Origin: Auanema rhodensis
Lineage: Eukaryota > Nematoda > Chromadorea > Rhabditida > Rhabditidae
Direction: 5' to 3'
Length of the DNA: 64,000 bases
Assembly (NCBI GenBank): GCA_964057225.1
Contig: OZ059897.1
Coordinates: forward strand, 2,170,001-2,234,000
A program made the position numbers and the translations under genes. Position 1 is the stretch's first letter. Every line of letters starts with the position of its first letter. The notes under the pieces were generated by a model. It was not told the origin of the DNA. It was given only the letters and a program-made list of their open reading frames with translations, and ran no database searches. Shown here one piece after another: positions 39,332-53,500 of the stretch.

Positions 39332-41720
39332 TGTCAAAATGTTTTTGGAAGCAATGTTGAGTGTACATGGGAACTCAACATACACTAATGCATTATTTTT
39401 CAAACGATCATAACTATTTTCTGTAAATAGCGTTTCTCAATGTAGTATAGTGCATTCGATGCGGATTTTTAAGCTGCGTTGATCTGTGTTATCAGATTTG
39501 AGTTAACTTAAAAATGCACCGAGATATCAACTGATATATGTTCACACTTATATCCTCGATTTTCACCCTGAAGAAATGATTTTTTGGTTGAAAAACATTG
39601 TCCATCGTCTTCGTCTTGAAAAAAGGAATCTAAAAACATCTACTTTTTGTGAAATTATTTAGAAATTTTTCGGGAAAATTTTTGTCAAAATGTTTTTGGA
39701 AGCAATGTTGAGTGTACATGGGAACTCAGCATACACTAATGCATTATTTTTCAAACAATAATAACTAATTTTTGTATAGAGCGTTTCTTAATGTAGTATA
39801 GTGCATTCGATGCGGATTTTTAAGTTGCGTTGATCTGTGTTATCAGATTTGAGTTAGCTTAAAAATGCACCGAGATATCAACTGATATATGTTCACACTT
39901 ATATCCTCGATTTTCACCCTGAAGAAATGATTTTTTCGTTGAATAACATTGTCCATCATCTTCGTCTTGAAAAAAGGAATCTAAAAACATCTACTTTTTG
40001 TGAAATTATTTAGAAATTTTTCGGGAAAATTTTTGTCAAAATGTTTTTGGAAGCAATGTTGAGTGTACATGGGAACTCAACATACACTAATGCATTATTT
40101 TTCAAACGATCATAACTAATTTTTGTAAATAGCGTTTCTCAAGGTAGTATAGTGCATTCGATGCGGATTTTTAAGCTGCGTCGATCTGTGTTATCAGATT
40201 TGAGCTAGCTTAAAAATGCACCGAGATATCAACTGATATATGTTCACACTTATATCCTCGATTTTCACCCTGAAGAAATGATTTTTTGGTTGAAAAACAT
40301 TGTCCATCGTCTTCGTCTTGAAAAAAGGAATCTAAAAACATCTACTTTTTGTGAAATTATTTGGAAATTTTTCGGGAAAATTTTTGTCAAAATGTTTTTG
40401 GAAGCAATGTTGAGTGTACATGGGAACTCAACATACACTAATGCATTATTTTTCAAACGATCATAACTAATTTTTGTATAAAGCGTTTCTTAATGTAGTA
40501 TAGTGCATTCGATGCGGATTTTTAAGCTGCGTCGATCTGTGTTATCAGATTTGAGTTAGCTTAAAAATGCACCGAGATATCAACTGATATATGTTCACAC
40601 TTATATCCTCGATTTTCACCCTGAAGAAATGATTTTTTCGTTGAAAAAACATTGTCCATCGTCTTTGCCTTGAAAAAAGGAATCTAAAAACATCTACTTT
40701 TTGTGAAATTATTTAGAAATTTTTCGGGAAAATTTTTGTCAAAATGTTTTTGGAAGCAATGTTGAGTGTACATGGGAACTCAACATACACTAATGCATTA
40801 TTTTTCAAACGATCATAACTTATTTTTGTATAGAGCGTTTCTCAATGTAGTATAGTGCATTCGATGCGGATTTTTAAGCTCCCTCGATCTGTGTTATCCG
40901 ATTTGAGCTAGCTTGAAAATGTACCGAGATATCAACTGATATATGTTCACACTTATATCCTCGATTTTCACCCTGAAGAAATGATTTTTTGGTTGAAAAA
41001 CATTGTCCATCGTCTTCGTCTTGAAAAAAGGAATCTAAAAACATCTACTTTTTGTGAAATTATTTAGAAATTTTTCGGGAAAATTTTTGTCAAAATGTTT
41101 TTGGAAGCAATGTTGGGTGTACATGGGAACTCAACATACACTAATGCATTATTTTTCAAACGATCATAACTAATTTTTGTATAAAGCGTTTCTTAATGTA
41201 GTATAGTGCATTCGATGCGGATTTTTAAGCTGCGTCGATCTGTGTTATCAGATTTGAGTTAGCTTAAAAATGCACCGAGATATCAACTGATATATGTTCA
41301 CACTTATATCCTCGATTTTCACCCTGAAGAAATGATTTTTTCGTTGAAAAAACATTGTCCATCGTCTTTGCCTTGAAAAAAGGAATCTGAAAACATCTAC
41401 TTTTTGTGAAATTATTTAGAAATTTTTCGGGAAAATTTTTGTCAAAATGTTTTTGGAAGCAATGTTGAGTGTACATGGGAACTCAACATACACTAATGCA
41501 TTATTTTTCAAACGATCATAACTTATTTTTGTATAGAGCGTTTCTCAATGTAGTATAGTGCATTCGATGCGGATTTTTAAGCTGCCTCGATCTGTGTTAT
41601 CCGATTTGAGCTAGCTTGAAAATGTACCGAGATATCAACTGATATATGTTCACACTTATATCCTCGATTTTCACCCTGAAGAAATGATTTTTTGGTTGAA
41701 AAACATTGTCCATCGTCTTC
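39332..41720 (+). repeat. Third copy of the L1R1-L2R5-L4R1-L5R2-L3R1-L5R2 block
   Basis: Monomers starting at 39332 to 41088 have the same order as those starting at 11588 and 29498. The offset from copy B is 9,834 bp (28 monomers). Shared markers include ATTTGGAAAT in the L4R1 monomer and GAATCTGAAAAC in the L5R2 monomer. Differences include CAAACAATAAT near 39755, CCCTGAAG instead of CCCAGAAG near 40270, and GCTCCCTCG near 40880. Confidence 0.85.
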
Positions 41721-44700
41721 GTCTTGAAAAAAGAAATCTAAAAACATCTACTTTTTGTGAAATTATTTAGAAATTTTTCGGGAAAATTTTTGTCAAAATG
41801 TTTTTGGAAGCAATGTTGAGTGTACATGGGAACTCAACATACACTAATGCATTATTTTTCAAACGATCATAACTTATTTTTGTATAGAGCGTTTCTCAAT
41901 GTAGTATAGTGCATTCGATGCGGATTTTTAAGCTGCGTCGATCTGTGTTATCAGATTTGAGCTAGCTTAAAAATGCACCGAGATATCAACTGATATATGT
42001 TCACACTTATATCCTCGATTTTCACCCTGAAGAAATGATTTTTTGGTTGAAAAACATTGTCCATCGTCTTCGTCTTGAAAGAAGGAATCTAAAAACATCT
42101 ACTTTTTGTGAAATTATTTGGAAATTTTTCGGGAAAATTTTTGTCAAAATGTTTTTGGAAGCAATGTTGAGTGTACATGGGAACTCAACATACACTAATG
42201 CATTATTTTTCAAACGATCATAACTAATTTTTGTATAAAGCGTTTCTTAATGTAGTATAGTGCATTCGATGCGGATTTTTAAGCTGCGTCGATCTGTGTT
42301 ATCAGATTTGAGTTAGCTTAAAAATGCACCGAGATATCAACTGATATATGTTCACACTTATATCCTCGATTTTCACCCTGAAGAAATGATTTTTTCGTTG
42401 AAAAAACATTGTCCATCGTCTTTGCCTTGAAAAAAGGAATCTAAAAACATCTACTTTTTGTGAAATTATTTAGAAATTTTTCGGGAAAATTTTTGTCAAA
42501 ATGTTTTTGGAAGCAATGTTGAGTGTACATGGGAACTCAACATACACTAATGCATTATTTTTCAAACGATCATAACTTATTTTTGTATAGAGCGTTTCTC
42601 AATGTAGTATAGTGCATTCGATGCGGATTTTTAAGCTGCCTCGATCTGTGTTATCCGATTTGAGCTAGCTTGAAAATGTACCGAGATATCAACTGATATA
42701 TGTTCACACTTATATCCTCGATTTTCACCCTGAAGAAATGATTTTTTGATTGAAAAACATTGTCCATCGTCTTCGTCTTGAAAAAAGGAATCTAAAAACA
42801 TCTACTTTTTGTGAAATTATTTAGAAATTTTTCGGGAAAATTTTTGTCAAAATGTTTTTGGAAGCAATGTTGAGTGTACATGGGAACTCAACATACACTA
42901 ATGCATTATTTTTCAAACGATCATAACTAATTTTTGTATAAAGCGTTTCTTAATGTTGTATAATGCATTCGATGCGGATTTTTAAGTTGCGTTGATCTGT
43001 GTTATCAGATTTGAGTTAGCTTAAAAATGCACCGAGATATCAACTGATATATGTTCACACTTATATCCTCGATTTTCACCCTGAAGAAATGATTTTTTCG
43101 TTGAAAAAACATTGTCCATCGTCTTTCCCTTGAAAAAAGGAATCTAAAAACATCTACTTTTTGTGAAATTATTTAGAAATTTTTCGGGAAAATTTTTGTC
43201 AAAATGTTTTTGGAAGCAATGTTGAGTGTACATGGGAACTCAACATACACTAATGCATTATTTTTCAAACGATCATAACTTATTTTTGTATAGAGCGTTT
43301 CTCAATGTAGTATAGTGCATTCGATGCGGATTTTTAAGCTGCGTCGATCTGTGTTATCAGATTTGAGTTAGCTTAAAAATGCACCGAGATATCAACTGAT
43401 ATATGTTCACACTTATATCCTCGATTTTCACCCTGAAGAAATGATTTTTTGGTTGAAAAACATTGTCCATCGTCTTCGTCTTGAAAAAAGGAATCTAAAA
43501 ACATCTACTTTTTGTGAAATTATTTAGAAATTTTTCGGGAAAATTTTTGTCAAAATGTTTTTGGAAGCAATGTTGGGTGTACATGGGAACTCAACATACA
43601 CTAATGCATTATTTTTCAAACGATCATAACTAATTTTTGTATAAAGCGTTTCTTAATGTAGTATAGTGCATTCGATGCGGATTTTTAAGCTGCGTCGATC
43701 TGTGTTATCAGATTTGAGTTAGCTTAAAAATGCACCGAGATATCAACTGATATATGTTCACACTTATATCCTCGATTTTCACCCTGAAGAAATGATTTTT
43801 TCGTTGAAAAAACATTGTCCATCGTCTTTGCCTTGAAAAAAGGAATCTGAAAACATCTACTTTTTGTGAAATTATTTAGAAATTTTTCGGGAAAATTTTT
43901 GTCAAAATGTTTTTGGAAGCAATGTTGAGTGTACATGGGAACTCAACATACACTAATGCATTATTTTTCAAACGATCATAACTTATTTTTGTATAGAGCG
44001 TTTCTCAATGTAGTATAGTGCATTCGATGCGGATTTTTAAGCTGCCTCGATCTGTGTTATCCGATTTGAGCTAGCTTGAAAATGTACCGAGATATCAACT
44101 GATATATGTTCACACTTATATCCTCGATTTTCACCCTGAAGAAATGATTTTTTGGTTGAAAAACATTGTCCATCGTCTTCGTCTTGAAAAAAGAAATCTA
44201 AAAACATCTACTTTTTGTGAAATTATTTAGAAATTTTTCGGGAAAATTTTTGTCAAAATGTTTTTGGAAGCAATGTTGAGTGTACATGGGAACTCAACAT
44301 ACACTAATGCATTATTTTTCAAACGATCATAACTTATTTTTGTATAGAGCGTTTCTCAATGTAGTATAGTGCATTCGATGCGGATTTTTAAGCTGCGTCG
44401 ATCTGTGTTATCAGATTTGAGCTAGCTTAAAAATGCACCGAGATATCAACTGATATATGTTCACACTTATATCCTCGATTTTCACCCTGAAGAAATGATT
44501 TTTTGGTTGAAAAACATTGTCCATCGTCTTCGTCTTGAAAGAAGGAATCTAAAAACATCTACTTTTTGTGAAATTATTTGGAAATTTTTCGGGAAAATTT
44601 TTGTCAAAATGTTTTTGGAAGCAATGTTGAGTGTACATGGGAACTCAACATACACTAATGCATTATTTTTCAAACGATCATAACTAATTTTTGTATAAAG

Positions 44701-47413
44701 CGTTTCTTAATGTAGTATAGTGCATTCGATGCGGATTTTTAAGCTGCGTCGATCTGTGTTATCAGATTTGAGTTAGCTTAAAAATGCACCGAGATATCAA
44801 CTGATATATGTTCACACTTATATCCTCGATTTTCACCCTGAAGAAATGATTTTTTCGTTGAAAAAACATTGTCCATCGTCTTTGCCTTGAAAAAAGGAAT
44901 CTAAAAACATCTACTTTTTGTGAAATTATTTAGAAATTTTTCGGGAAAATTTTTGTCAAAATGTTTTTGGAAGCAATGTTGAGTGTACATGGGAACTCAA
45001 CATACACTAATGCATTATTTTTCAAACGATCATAACTTATTTTTGTATAGAGCGTTTCTCAATGTAGTATAGTGCATTCGATGCGGATTTTTAAGCTGCC
45101 TCGATCTGTGTTATCCGATTTGAGCTAGCTTGAAAATGTACCGAGATATCAACTGATATATGTTCACACTTATATCCTCGATTTTCACCCTGAAGAAATG
45201 ATTTTTTGATTGAAAAACATTGTCCATCGTCTTCGTCTTGAAAAAAGGAATCTAAAAACATCTACTTTTTGTGAAATTATTTAGAAATTTTTCGGGAAAA
45301 TTTTTGTCAAAATGTTTTTGGAAGCAATGTTGAGTGTACATGGGAACTCAACATACACTAATGCATTATTTTTCAAACGATCATAACTAATTTTTGTATA
45401 AAGCGTTTCTTAATGTTGTATAATGCATTCGATGCGGATTTTTAAGTTGCGTTGATCTGTGTTATCAGATTTGAGTTAGCTTAAAAATGCACCGAGATAT
45501 CAACTGATATATGTTCACACTTATATCCTCGATTTTCACCCTGAAGAAATGATTTTTTCGTTGAAAAAACATTGTCCATCGTCTTTCCCTTGAAAAAAGG
45601 AATCTAAAAACATCTACTTTTTGTGAAATTATTTAGAAATTTTTCGGGAAAATTTTTGTCAAAATGTTTTTGGAAGCAATGTTGAGTGTACATGGGAACT
45701 CAACATACACTAATGCATTATTTTTCAAACGATCATAACTTATTTTTGTATAGAGCGTTTCTCAATGTAGTATAGTGCATTCGATGCGGATTTTTAAGCT
45801 GCGTCGATCTGTGTTATCAGATTTGAGTTAGCTTAAAAATGCACCGAGATATCAACTGATATATGTTCACACTTATATCCTCGATTTTCACCCTGAAGAA
45901 ATGATTTTTTGGTTGAAAAACATTGTCCATCGTCTTCGTCTTGAAAAAAGGAATCTAAAAACATCTACTTTTTGTGAAATTATTTAGAAATTTTTCGGGA
46001 AAATTTTTGTCAAAATGTTTTTGGAAGCAATGTTGGGTGTACATGGGAACTCAACATACACTAATGCATTATTTTTCAAACGATCATAACTAATTTTTGT
46101 ATAAAGCGTTTCTTAATGTAGTATAGTGCATTCGATGCGGATTTTTAAGCTGCGTCGATCTGTGTTATCAGATTTGAGTTAGCTTAAAAATGCACCGAGA
46201 TATCAACTGATATATGTTCACACTTATATCCTCGATTTTCACCCTGAAGAAATGATTTTTTCGTTGAAAAAACATTGTCCATCGTCTTTGCCTTGAAAAA
46301 AGGAATCTGAAAACATCTACTTTTTGTGAAATTATTTAGAAATTTTTCGGGAAAATTTTTGTCAAAATGTTTTTGGAAGCAATGTTGAGTGTACATGGGA
46401 ACTCAACATACACTAATGCATTATTTTTCAAACGATCATAACTTATTTTTGTATAGAGCGTTTCTCAATGTAGTATAGTGCATTCGATGCGGATTTTTAA
46501 GCTGCCTCGATCTGTGTTATCCGATTTGAGCTAGCTTGAAAATGTACCGAGATATCAACTGATATATGTTCACACTTATATCCTCGATTTTCACCCTGAA
46601 GAAATGATTTTTTGGTTGAAAAACATTGTCCATCGTCTTCGTCTTGAAAAAAGAAATCTAAAAACATCTACTTTTTGTGAAATTATTTAGAAATTTTTCG
46701 GGAAAATTTTTGTCAAAATGTTTTTGGAAGCAATGTTGAGTGTACATGGGAACTCAACATACACTAATGCATTATTTTTCAAACGATCATAACTTATTTT
46801 TGTATAGAGCGTTTCTCAATGTAGTATAGTGCATTCGATGCGGATTTTTAAGCTGCGTCGATCTGTGTTATCAGATTTGAGCTAGCTTAAAAATGCACCG
46901 AGATATCAACTGATATATGTTCACACTTATATCCTCGATTTTCACCCTGAAGAAATGATTTTTTGGTTGAAAAACATTGTCCATCGTCTTCGTCTTGAAA
47001 AAAGGAATCTAAAAACATCTACTTTTTGTGAAATTATTTGGAAATTTTTCGGGAAAATTTTTGTCAAAATGTTTTTGGAAGCAATGTTGAGTGTACATGG
47101 GAACTCAACATACACTAATGCATTATTTTTCAAACGATCATAACTAATTTTTGTATAAAGCGTTTCTTAATGTAGTATAGTGCATTCGATGCGGATTTTT
47201 AAGCTGCGTCGATCTGTGTTATCAGATTTGAGTTAGCTTAAAAATGCACCGAGATATCAACTGATATATGTTCACACTTATATCCTCGATTTTCACCCTG
47301 AAGAAATGATTTTTTCGTTGAAAAAACATTGTCCATCGTCTTTGCCTTGAAAAAAGGAATCTAAAAACATCTACTTTTTGTGAAATTATTTAGAAATTTT
47401 TCGGGAAAATTTT
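41088..47413 (+). repeat. 7-monomer (2,460-bp) HOR, two full copies and four monomers of a third
   Basis: Copies start at 41088, 43548 and 46008. Order: L5R2 with TTGGGT and CTGAAAAC; L3R1 with AAAGAAATC; a hybrid (L3 start, GCTAGCTT, R1, ATTTGG); L5R2; L3R1 with TTTTTTGATTG; a variant L5R2 with GTTGTATAATGC and CTTTCCC; and L3R1 with GTTAGCTT. The exact spacing of these private markers and the lack of differences noticed between copies 1 and 2 suggest very recent expansion. Copy 3 differs at CTTGAAAAAAGG near 46994, where copies 1 and 2 have CTTGAAAGAAGG, and it ends after its fourth monomer. Confidence 0.92.
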
Positions 47414-50400
47414 TGTCAAAATGTTTTTGGAAGCAATGTTGAGTGTACATGGGAACTCAACATACACTAATGCATTATTTTTCAAACGATCATAACTAAT
47501 TTTTGTATAAAGCGTTTCTTAATGTAGAATAGTGCATTCGATGCGGATTTTTAAGCTGCGTCGATCTGTGTTATCAGATTTGAGTTAGCTTAAAAATGCA
47601 CCGAGATATCAACTGATATATGTTCACACTTATATCCTCGATTTTCACCCTGAAGAAATGATTTTTTCGTTGAAAAAACATTGTCCATCGTCTTTGCCTT
47701 GAAAAAAGGAATCTGAAAACATCTAATTTTTGTGAAATTATTTAGAAATTTTTCGGGAAAATTTTTGTCAAAATGTTTTTGGAAGCAATGTTGAGTGTAC
47801 ATGGGAACTCAACATACACTAATGCATTATTTTTCAAACGATCATAACTAATTTTTATAAATAGCGTTTCTCGATGTAGTATAGTGCATTCGATGCGGAT
47901 TTTTAAGCTGCGTTGATCTGTGTTATCAGATTTGAGTTAACTTAAAAATGCACCGAGATATCAACTGATATAGGTTCACACTTATATCCTCGATTTTCAC
48001 CCTGAAGAAATGATTTTTTCGTTGAAAAACATTGTCCATCGTCTTTGTCATGAAAAAAGGAATCTAAAAACATCTACTTTTTGTGAAATTATTCAGAAAA
48101 TTTTCGGGAAAATTTTTGTCAAAATGTTTTTGGAAGCAATGTTGAGTGTACATGGGAACTCAACATACACTAATGCATTATTTTTCAAACGATCATAACT
48201 AATTTTTGTAAATAGCGTTTCTCAAGGTAGTATAGTGCATTCGATGCGGATTTTTAAGCTGCGTCGATCTGTGTTATCAGATTTGAGCGAGCTTAAAAAT
48301 GCACCGAGATATCAACTGATATATGTTCACACTTATATCCTCGATTTTCACCCTGAAGAAATGATTTTTTGGTTGAAAAACATTGTCCATCGTCTTCGTC
48401 TTGAAAAAAGAAATCTAAAAACATCTACTTTTTGTGAAATTATTTAGAAATTTTTCGGGAAAATGTTTGTCAAAATGTTTTTGGAAGCAATGTTGGGTGT
48501 ACATGGGAACTCAACATACACTAATGCATTATTTTTCAAACGATCATAACTAATTTTTGTATAAAGCGTTTCTTAATGTAGTATAGTGCATTCGATGCGG
48601 ATTTTTAAGCTGCGTCGATCTGTGTTATCAGATTTGAGTTAGCTTAAAAATGCACCGAGATATCAACTGATATATATTCACACTTATATCCTCGATTTTC
48701 ACCCTGAAGAAATGATTTTTTCGTTGAAAAAACATTGTCCATCGTCTTTGCCTTGAAAAAAGGAATCTAAAAACATCTACTTTTTGTGAAATTATTTAGA
48801 AATTTTTCGGGAAAATTTTTGTCAAAATGTTTTTGGAAGCAATGTTGAGTGTACATGGGAACTCAACATACACTAATGCATTATTTTTCAAACGATCATA
48901 ACTTATTTTTGTATAGAGCGTTTCTCAATGTAGTATAGTGCATTCGATGCGGATTTTTAAGCTGCGTCGATCTGTGTTATCCGATTTGAGCTAGCTTGAA
49001 AATGTACCGAGATATCAACTGATATATGTTCACACTTATATCCTCGATTTTCACCCTGAAGAATTTATTTTTTCGTTGAATAACATTGTCCATCGTCTTC
49101 GCCTTGAAAGAAGGAATCTAAAAACATCTACTTTTTGTGAAATTATTCAGAAATTTTTCGGGAAAATTTTTGTCAAAATGTTTTTGGAAGCAATGTTGAG
49201 TGTACATGGAAACTCAGCATACACTAATGCATTATTTTTCAAACGATAATAACTAATTTTTGTATAGAGCGTTTCTTAATGTAGTATAATGCATTCGATG
49301 CGGATTTTTAAGTTGCGTTGATCTGTGTTATCAGATTTGAGTTAGCTTAAAAATGCACCGAGATATCAACTGATATAGGTTCACACTTATATCCTCGATT
49401 TTCACCCTGAAGAAATGATTTTTTCGTTGAAAAACATTGTCCATCGTCTTCGTCATGAAAAAAGGAATCTAAAAACATCTACTTTTTGTGAAATTATTCA
49501 GAAAATTTTCGGGAAAATTTTTGTCAAAATGTTTTTGGAAGCAATGTTGAGTGTACATGGGAACTCAACATACACTAATGCATTATTTTTCAAACGATCA
49601 TAACTAATTTTTGTAAATAGCGTTTCTCAAGGTAGTATAGTGCATTCGATGCGGATTTTTAAGCTGCGTCGATCTGTGTTATCAGATTTGAGCTAGCTTA
49701 AAAATGCACCGCGATATCAACTGATATATGTTCACACTTATATCCTCGATTTTCACCCTGAAGAAATGATTTTTTCGTTGAAAAACATTGTCCATCGTCT
49801 TCGTCATGAAAAAAGGAATCTAAAAACATCTACTTTTTGTGAAATTATTCAGAAAATTTTCGGGAAAATTTTTGTCAAAATGTTTTTGGAAGCAATGTTG
49901 AGTGTACATGGGAACTCAACATACACTAATGCATTATTTTTCAAACGATCATAACTAATTTTTGTATAGAGCGTTTCTTAATGTAGTATAATGCATTCGA
50001 TGCGGATTTTTAAGTTGCGTTGATCTGTGTTATCAGATTTGAGTTAGCTTAAAAATGCACCGAGATATCAACTGATATATGTTCACACTTATATCCTCGA
50101 TTTTCACCCTGAAGAAATGATTTTTTGGTTGAAAAACATTGTCCATCGTCTTCGTCTTGAAAAAAGGAATCTAAAAACATCTACTTTTTGTGAAATTATT
50201 TAGAAATTTTTCGGGAAAATTTTTGTCAAAATGTTTTTGGAAGCAATGTTGAGTGTACATGGGAACTCAACATACACTAATGCATTATTTTTCAAACGAT
50301 CATAACTAATTTTTGTATAAAGCGTTTCTTAATGTAGTATAGTGCATTCGATGCGGATTTTTAAGCTGCGTCGATCTGTGTTATCAGATTTGAGTTAGCT

Positions 50401-50575
50401 TAAAAATGCACCGAGATATCAACTGATATATGTTCACACTTATATCCTCGATTTTCACCCTGAAGAAATGATTTTTTCGTTGAAAAAACATTGTCCATCG
50501 TCTTTGCCTTGAAAAAAGGAATCTAAAAACATCTACTTTTTGTGAAATTATTTAGAAATTTTTCGGGAAAATTTT
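47414..50575 (+). repeat. Transition block of nine non-periodic monomers
   Basis: Starts: 47414 (L5R2 with GTAGAATAG and ATCTAATTTTT), 47766 (L6R4 with TTTTTATAAATAG), 48117 (L4R1 with GCGAGCTT, AAAGAAATC and AAAATGTTTG), 48468 (TTGGGT L5R2 with ATATATTCAC), 48820 (L3R3), 49171 (L2R4 with CATGGAAACTC), 49522 (L4R4 with ACCGCGATATC), 49873 (L2-like R1) and 50224 (L5R2). From 49171 on, many monomers carry GTATAATGC in place of GTATAGTGC, a change common in the right quarter of the window and rare before it. The loss of a TAG in GCGAGCTT opens a 70-codon frame at 48235-48447, which I regard as chance. Confidence 0.75.
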
Positions 50576-53500
50576 TGTCAAAATGTTTTTGGAAGCAATG
50601 TTGAGTGTACATGGGAACTCAACAAACACTAATGCATTATTTTTCAAACGATCATAACTTATTTTTGTATAGAGCGTTTCTCAATGTAGTATAGTGCATT
50701 CGATGCGGATTTTTAAGCTGCGTCGATCTGTGTTATCCGATTTGAGCTAGCTTGAAAATGTACCGAGATATCAACTGATATAGGTTCACACTTATATCCT
50801 CGATTTTCACCCTGAAGAAATGATTTTTTCGTTGAAAAACATTGTCCATCGTCTTCGTCATGAAAAAAGGAATCTAAAAACATATACTTTTTGTGAAATT
50901 ATTCAGAAATTTTTCGGGAAAATTTTTGTCAAAATGTTTTTGGAAGCAATGTTGAGTGTACATGGGAACTCAACATACACTAATGCATTATTTTTCAAAC
51001 GATCATAACTAATTTTTGTATAAAGCGTTTCTTAATGTAGTATAGTGCATTCGATGCGGATTTTTAAGCTGCGTCGATCTGTGTTATCAGATTTGAGTTA
51101 GCTTAAAAATGCACCGAGATATCAACTGATATATGTTCACACTTATATCCTCGATTTTCACCCTGAAGAAATGATTTTTTCGTTGAAAAAACATTGTCCA
51201 TCGTCTTTGCCTTGAAAAAAGGAATCTAAAAACATCTACTTTTTGTGAAATTATTTAGAAATTTTTCGGGAAAATTTTTGTCAAAATGTTTTTGGAAGCA
51301 ATGTTGAGTGTACATGGGAACTCAACATACACTAATGCATTATTTTTCAAACGATCATAACTTATTTTTGTATAGAGCGTTTCTCAATGTAGTATAGTGC
51401 ATTCGATGCGGATTTTTAAGCTGCGTCGATCTGTGTTATCCGATTTGAGCTAGCTTGAAAATGTACCGAGATATCAACTGATATATGTTCACACTTATAT
51501 CCTCGATTTTCACCCTGAAGAATTTATTTTTTCGTTGAATAACATTGTCCATCGTCTTCGCCTTGGAAGAAGGAATCTAAAAACATCTACTTTTTGTGAA
51601 ATTATTCAGAAATTTTTCGGGAAAATTTTTGTCAAAATGTTTTTGGAAGCAATGTTGAGTGTACATGGGAACTCAGCATACACTAATGCATTATTTTTCA
51701 AACGATAATAACTAATTTTTGTATAGAGCGTTTCTTAATGTAGTATAATGCATTCGATGCGGATTTTTAAGTTGCGTTGATCTGTGTTATCAGATTTGAG
51801 TTAGCTTAAAAATGCACCGAGATATCAACTGATATATGTTCACACTTATATCCTCGATTTTCACCCTGAAGAAATGATTTTTTCGTTGAAAAACATTGTC
51901 CATCGTCTTCGTCATGAAAAAAGGAATCTAAAAACATCTACTTTTTGTGAAATTATTCAGAAAATTTTCGGGAAAATTTTTGTCAAAATGTTTTTGGAAG
52001 CAATGTTGGGTGTACATGGGAACTCAACATACACTAATGCATTATTTTTCAAACGATCATAACTAATTTTTGTATAAAGCGTTTCTTAATGTAGTATAGT
52101 GCATTCGATGCGGATTTTTAAGCTGCGTCGATCTGTGTTATCAGATTTGAGTTAGCTTAAAAATGCACCGAGATATCAACTGATATATGTTCACACTTAT
52201 ATCCTCGATTTTCACCCTGAAGAATTTATTTTTTCGTTGAATAACATTGTCCATCGTCTTCGCCTTGAAAGAAGGAATCTAAAAACATCTACTTTTTGTG
52301 AAATTATTTAGAAATTTTTCGGGAAAATTTTTGTCAAAATGTTTTTGGAAGCAATGTTGAGTGTACATGGGAACTCAACATACACTAATGCATTATTTTT
52401 CAAACGATCATAACTAATTTTTGTATAAAGCGTTTCTTAATGTAGTATAGTGCATTCGATGCGGATTTTTAAGCTGCGTCGATCTGTGTTATCAGATTTG
52501 AGTTAGCTTAAAAATGCACCGAGATATCAACTGATATATGTTCACACTTATATCCTCGATTTTCACCCTGAAGAAATGATTTTTTCGTTTAAAAAACATT
52601 GTCCATCGTCTTTGCCTTGAAAAAAGGAATCTAAAAACATCTACTTTTTGTGAAATTATTTAGAAATTTTTCGGGAAAATTTTTGTCAAAATGTTTTTGG
52701 AAGCAATGTTGAGTGTACATGGGAACTCAACATACACTAATGCATTATTTTTCAAACGATCATAACTAATTTTTGTATAGAGCGTTTCTTAATGTAGTAT
52801 AATGCATTCGATGCGGATTTTTAAGCTGCGTCGATCTGTGTTATCCGATTTGAGCTAGCTTGAAAATGTACCGAGATATCAACTGATATATGTTCACACT
52901 TATATCCTCGATTTTCACCCTGAAGAATTTATTTTTTCGTTGAATAACATTGTCCATCGTCTTCGCCTTGAAAGAAGGAATCTAAAAACATCTACTTTTT
53001 GTGAAATTATTCAGAAATTTTTCGGGAAAATTTTTGTCAAAATGTTTTTGGAAGCAATGTTGAGTGTACATGGGAACTCAGCATACACTAATGCATTATT
53101 TTTCAAACGATAATAACTAATTTTTGTATAGAGCGTTTCTTAATGTAGTATAATGCATTCGATGCGGATTTTTAAGTTGCGTTGATCTGTGTTATCAGAT
53201 TTGAGTTAGCTTAAAAATGCACCGAGATATCAACTGATATATGTTCACACTTATATCCTCGATTTTCACCCTGAAGAAATGATTTTTTCGTTGAAAAACA
53301 TTGTCCATCGTCTTCGTCATGAAAAAAGGAATCTAAAAACATCTACTTTTTGTGAAATTATTCAGAAAATTTTCGGGAAAATTTTTGTCAAAATGTTTTT
53401 GGAAGCAATGTTGGGTGTACATGGGAACTCAACAAACACTAATGCATTATTTTTCAAACGATCATAACTTATTTTTGTATAGAGCGTTTTTCAATGTAGT

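Noticed and set aside
48235-48447. A 70-codon frame opening upstream of the usual one
   Set aside because: It exists only because GCTAGCTT is mutated to GCGAGCTT in one monomer, removing a TAG. It is a single occurrence with no sign of selection on codons.
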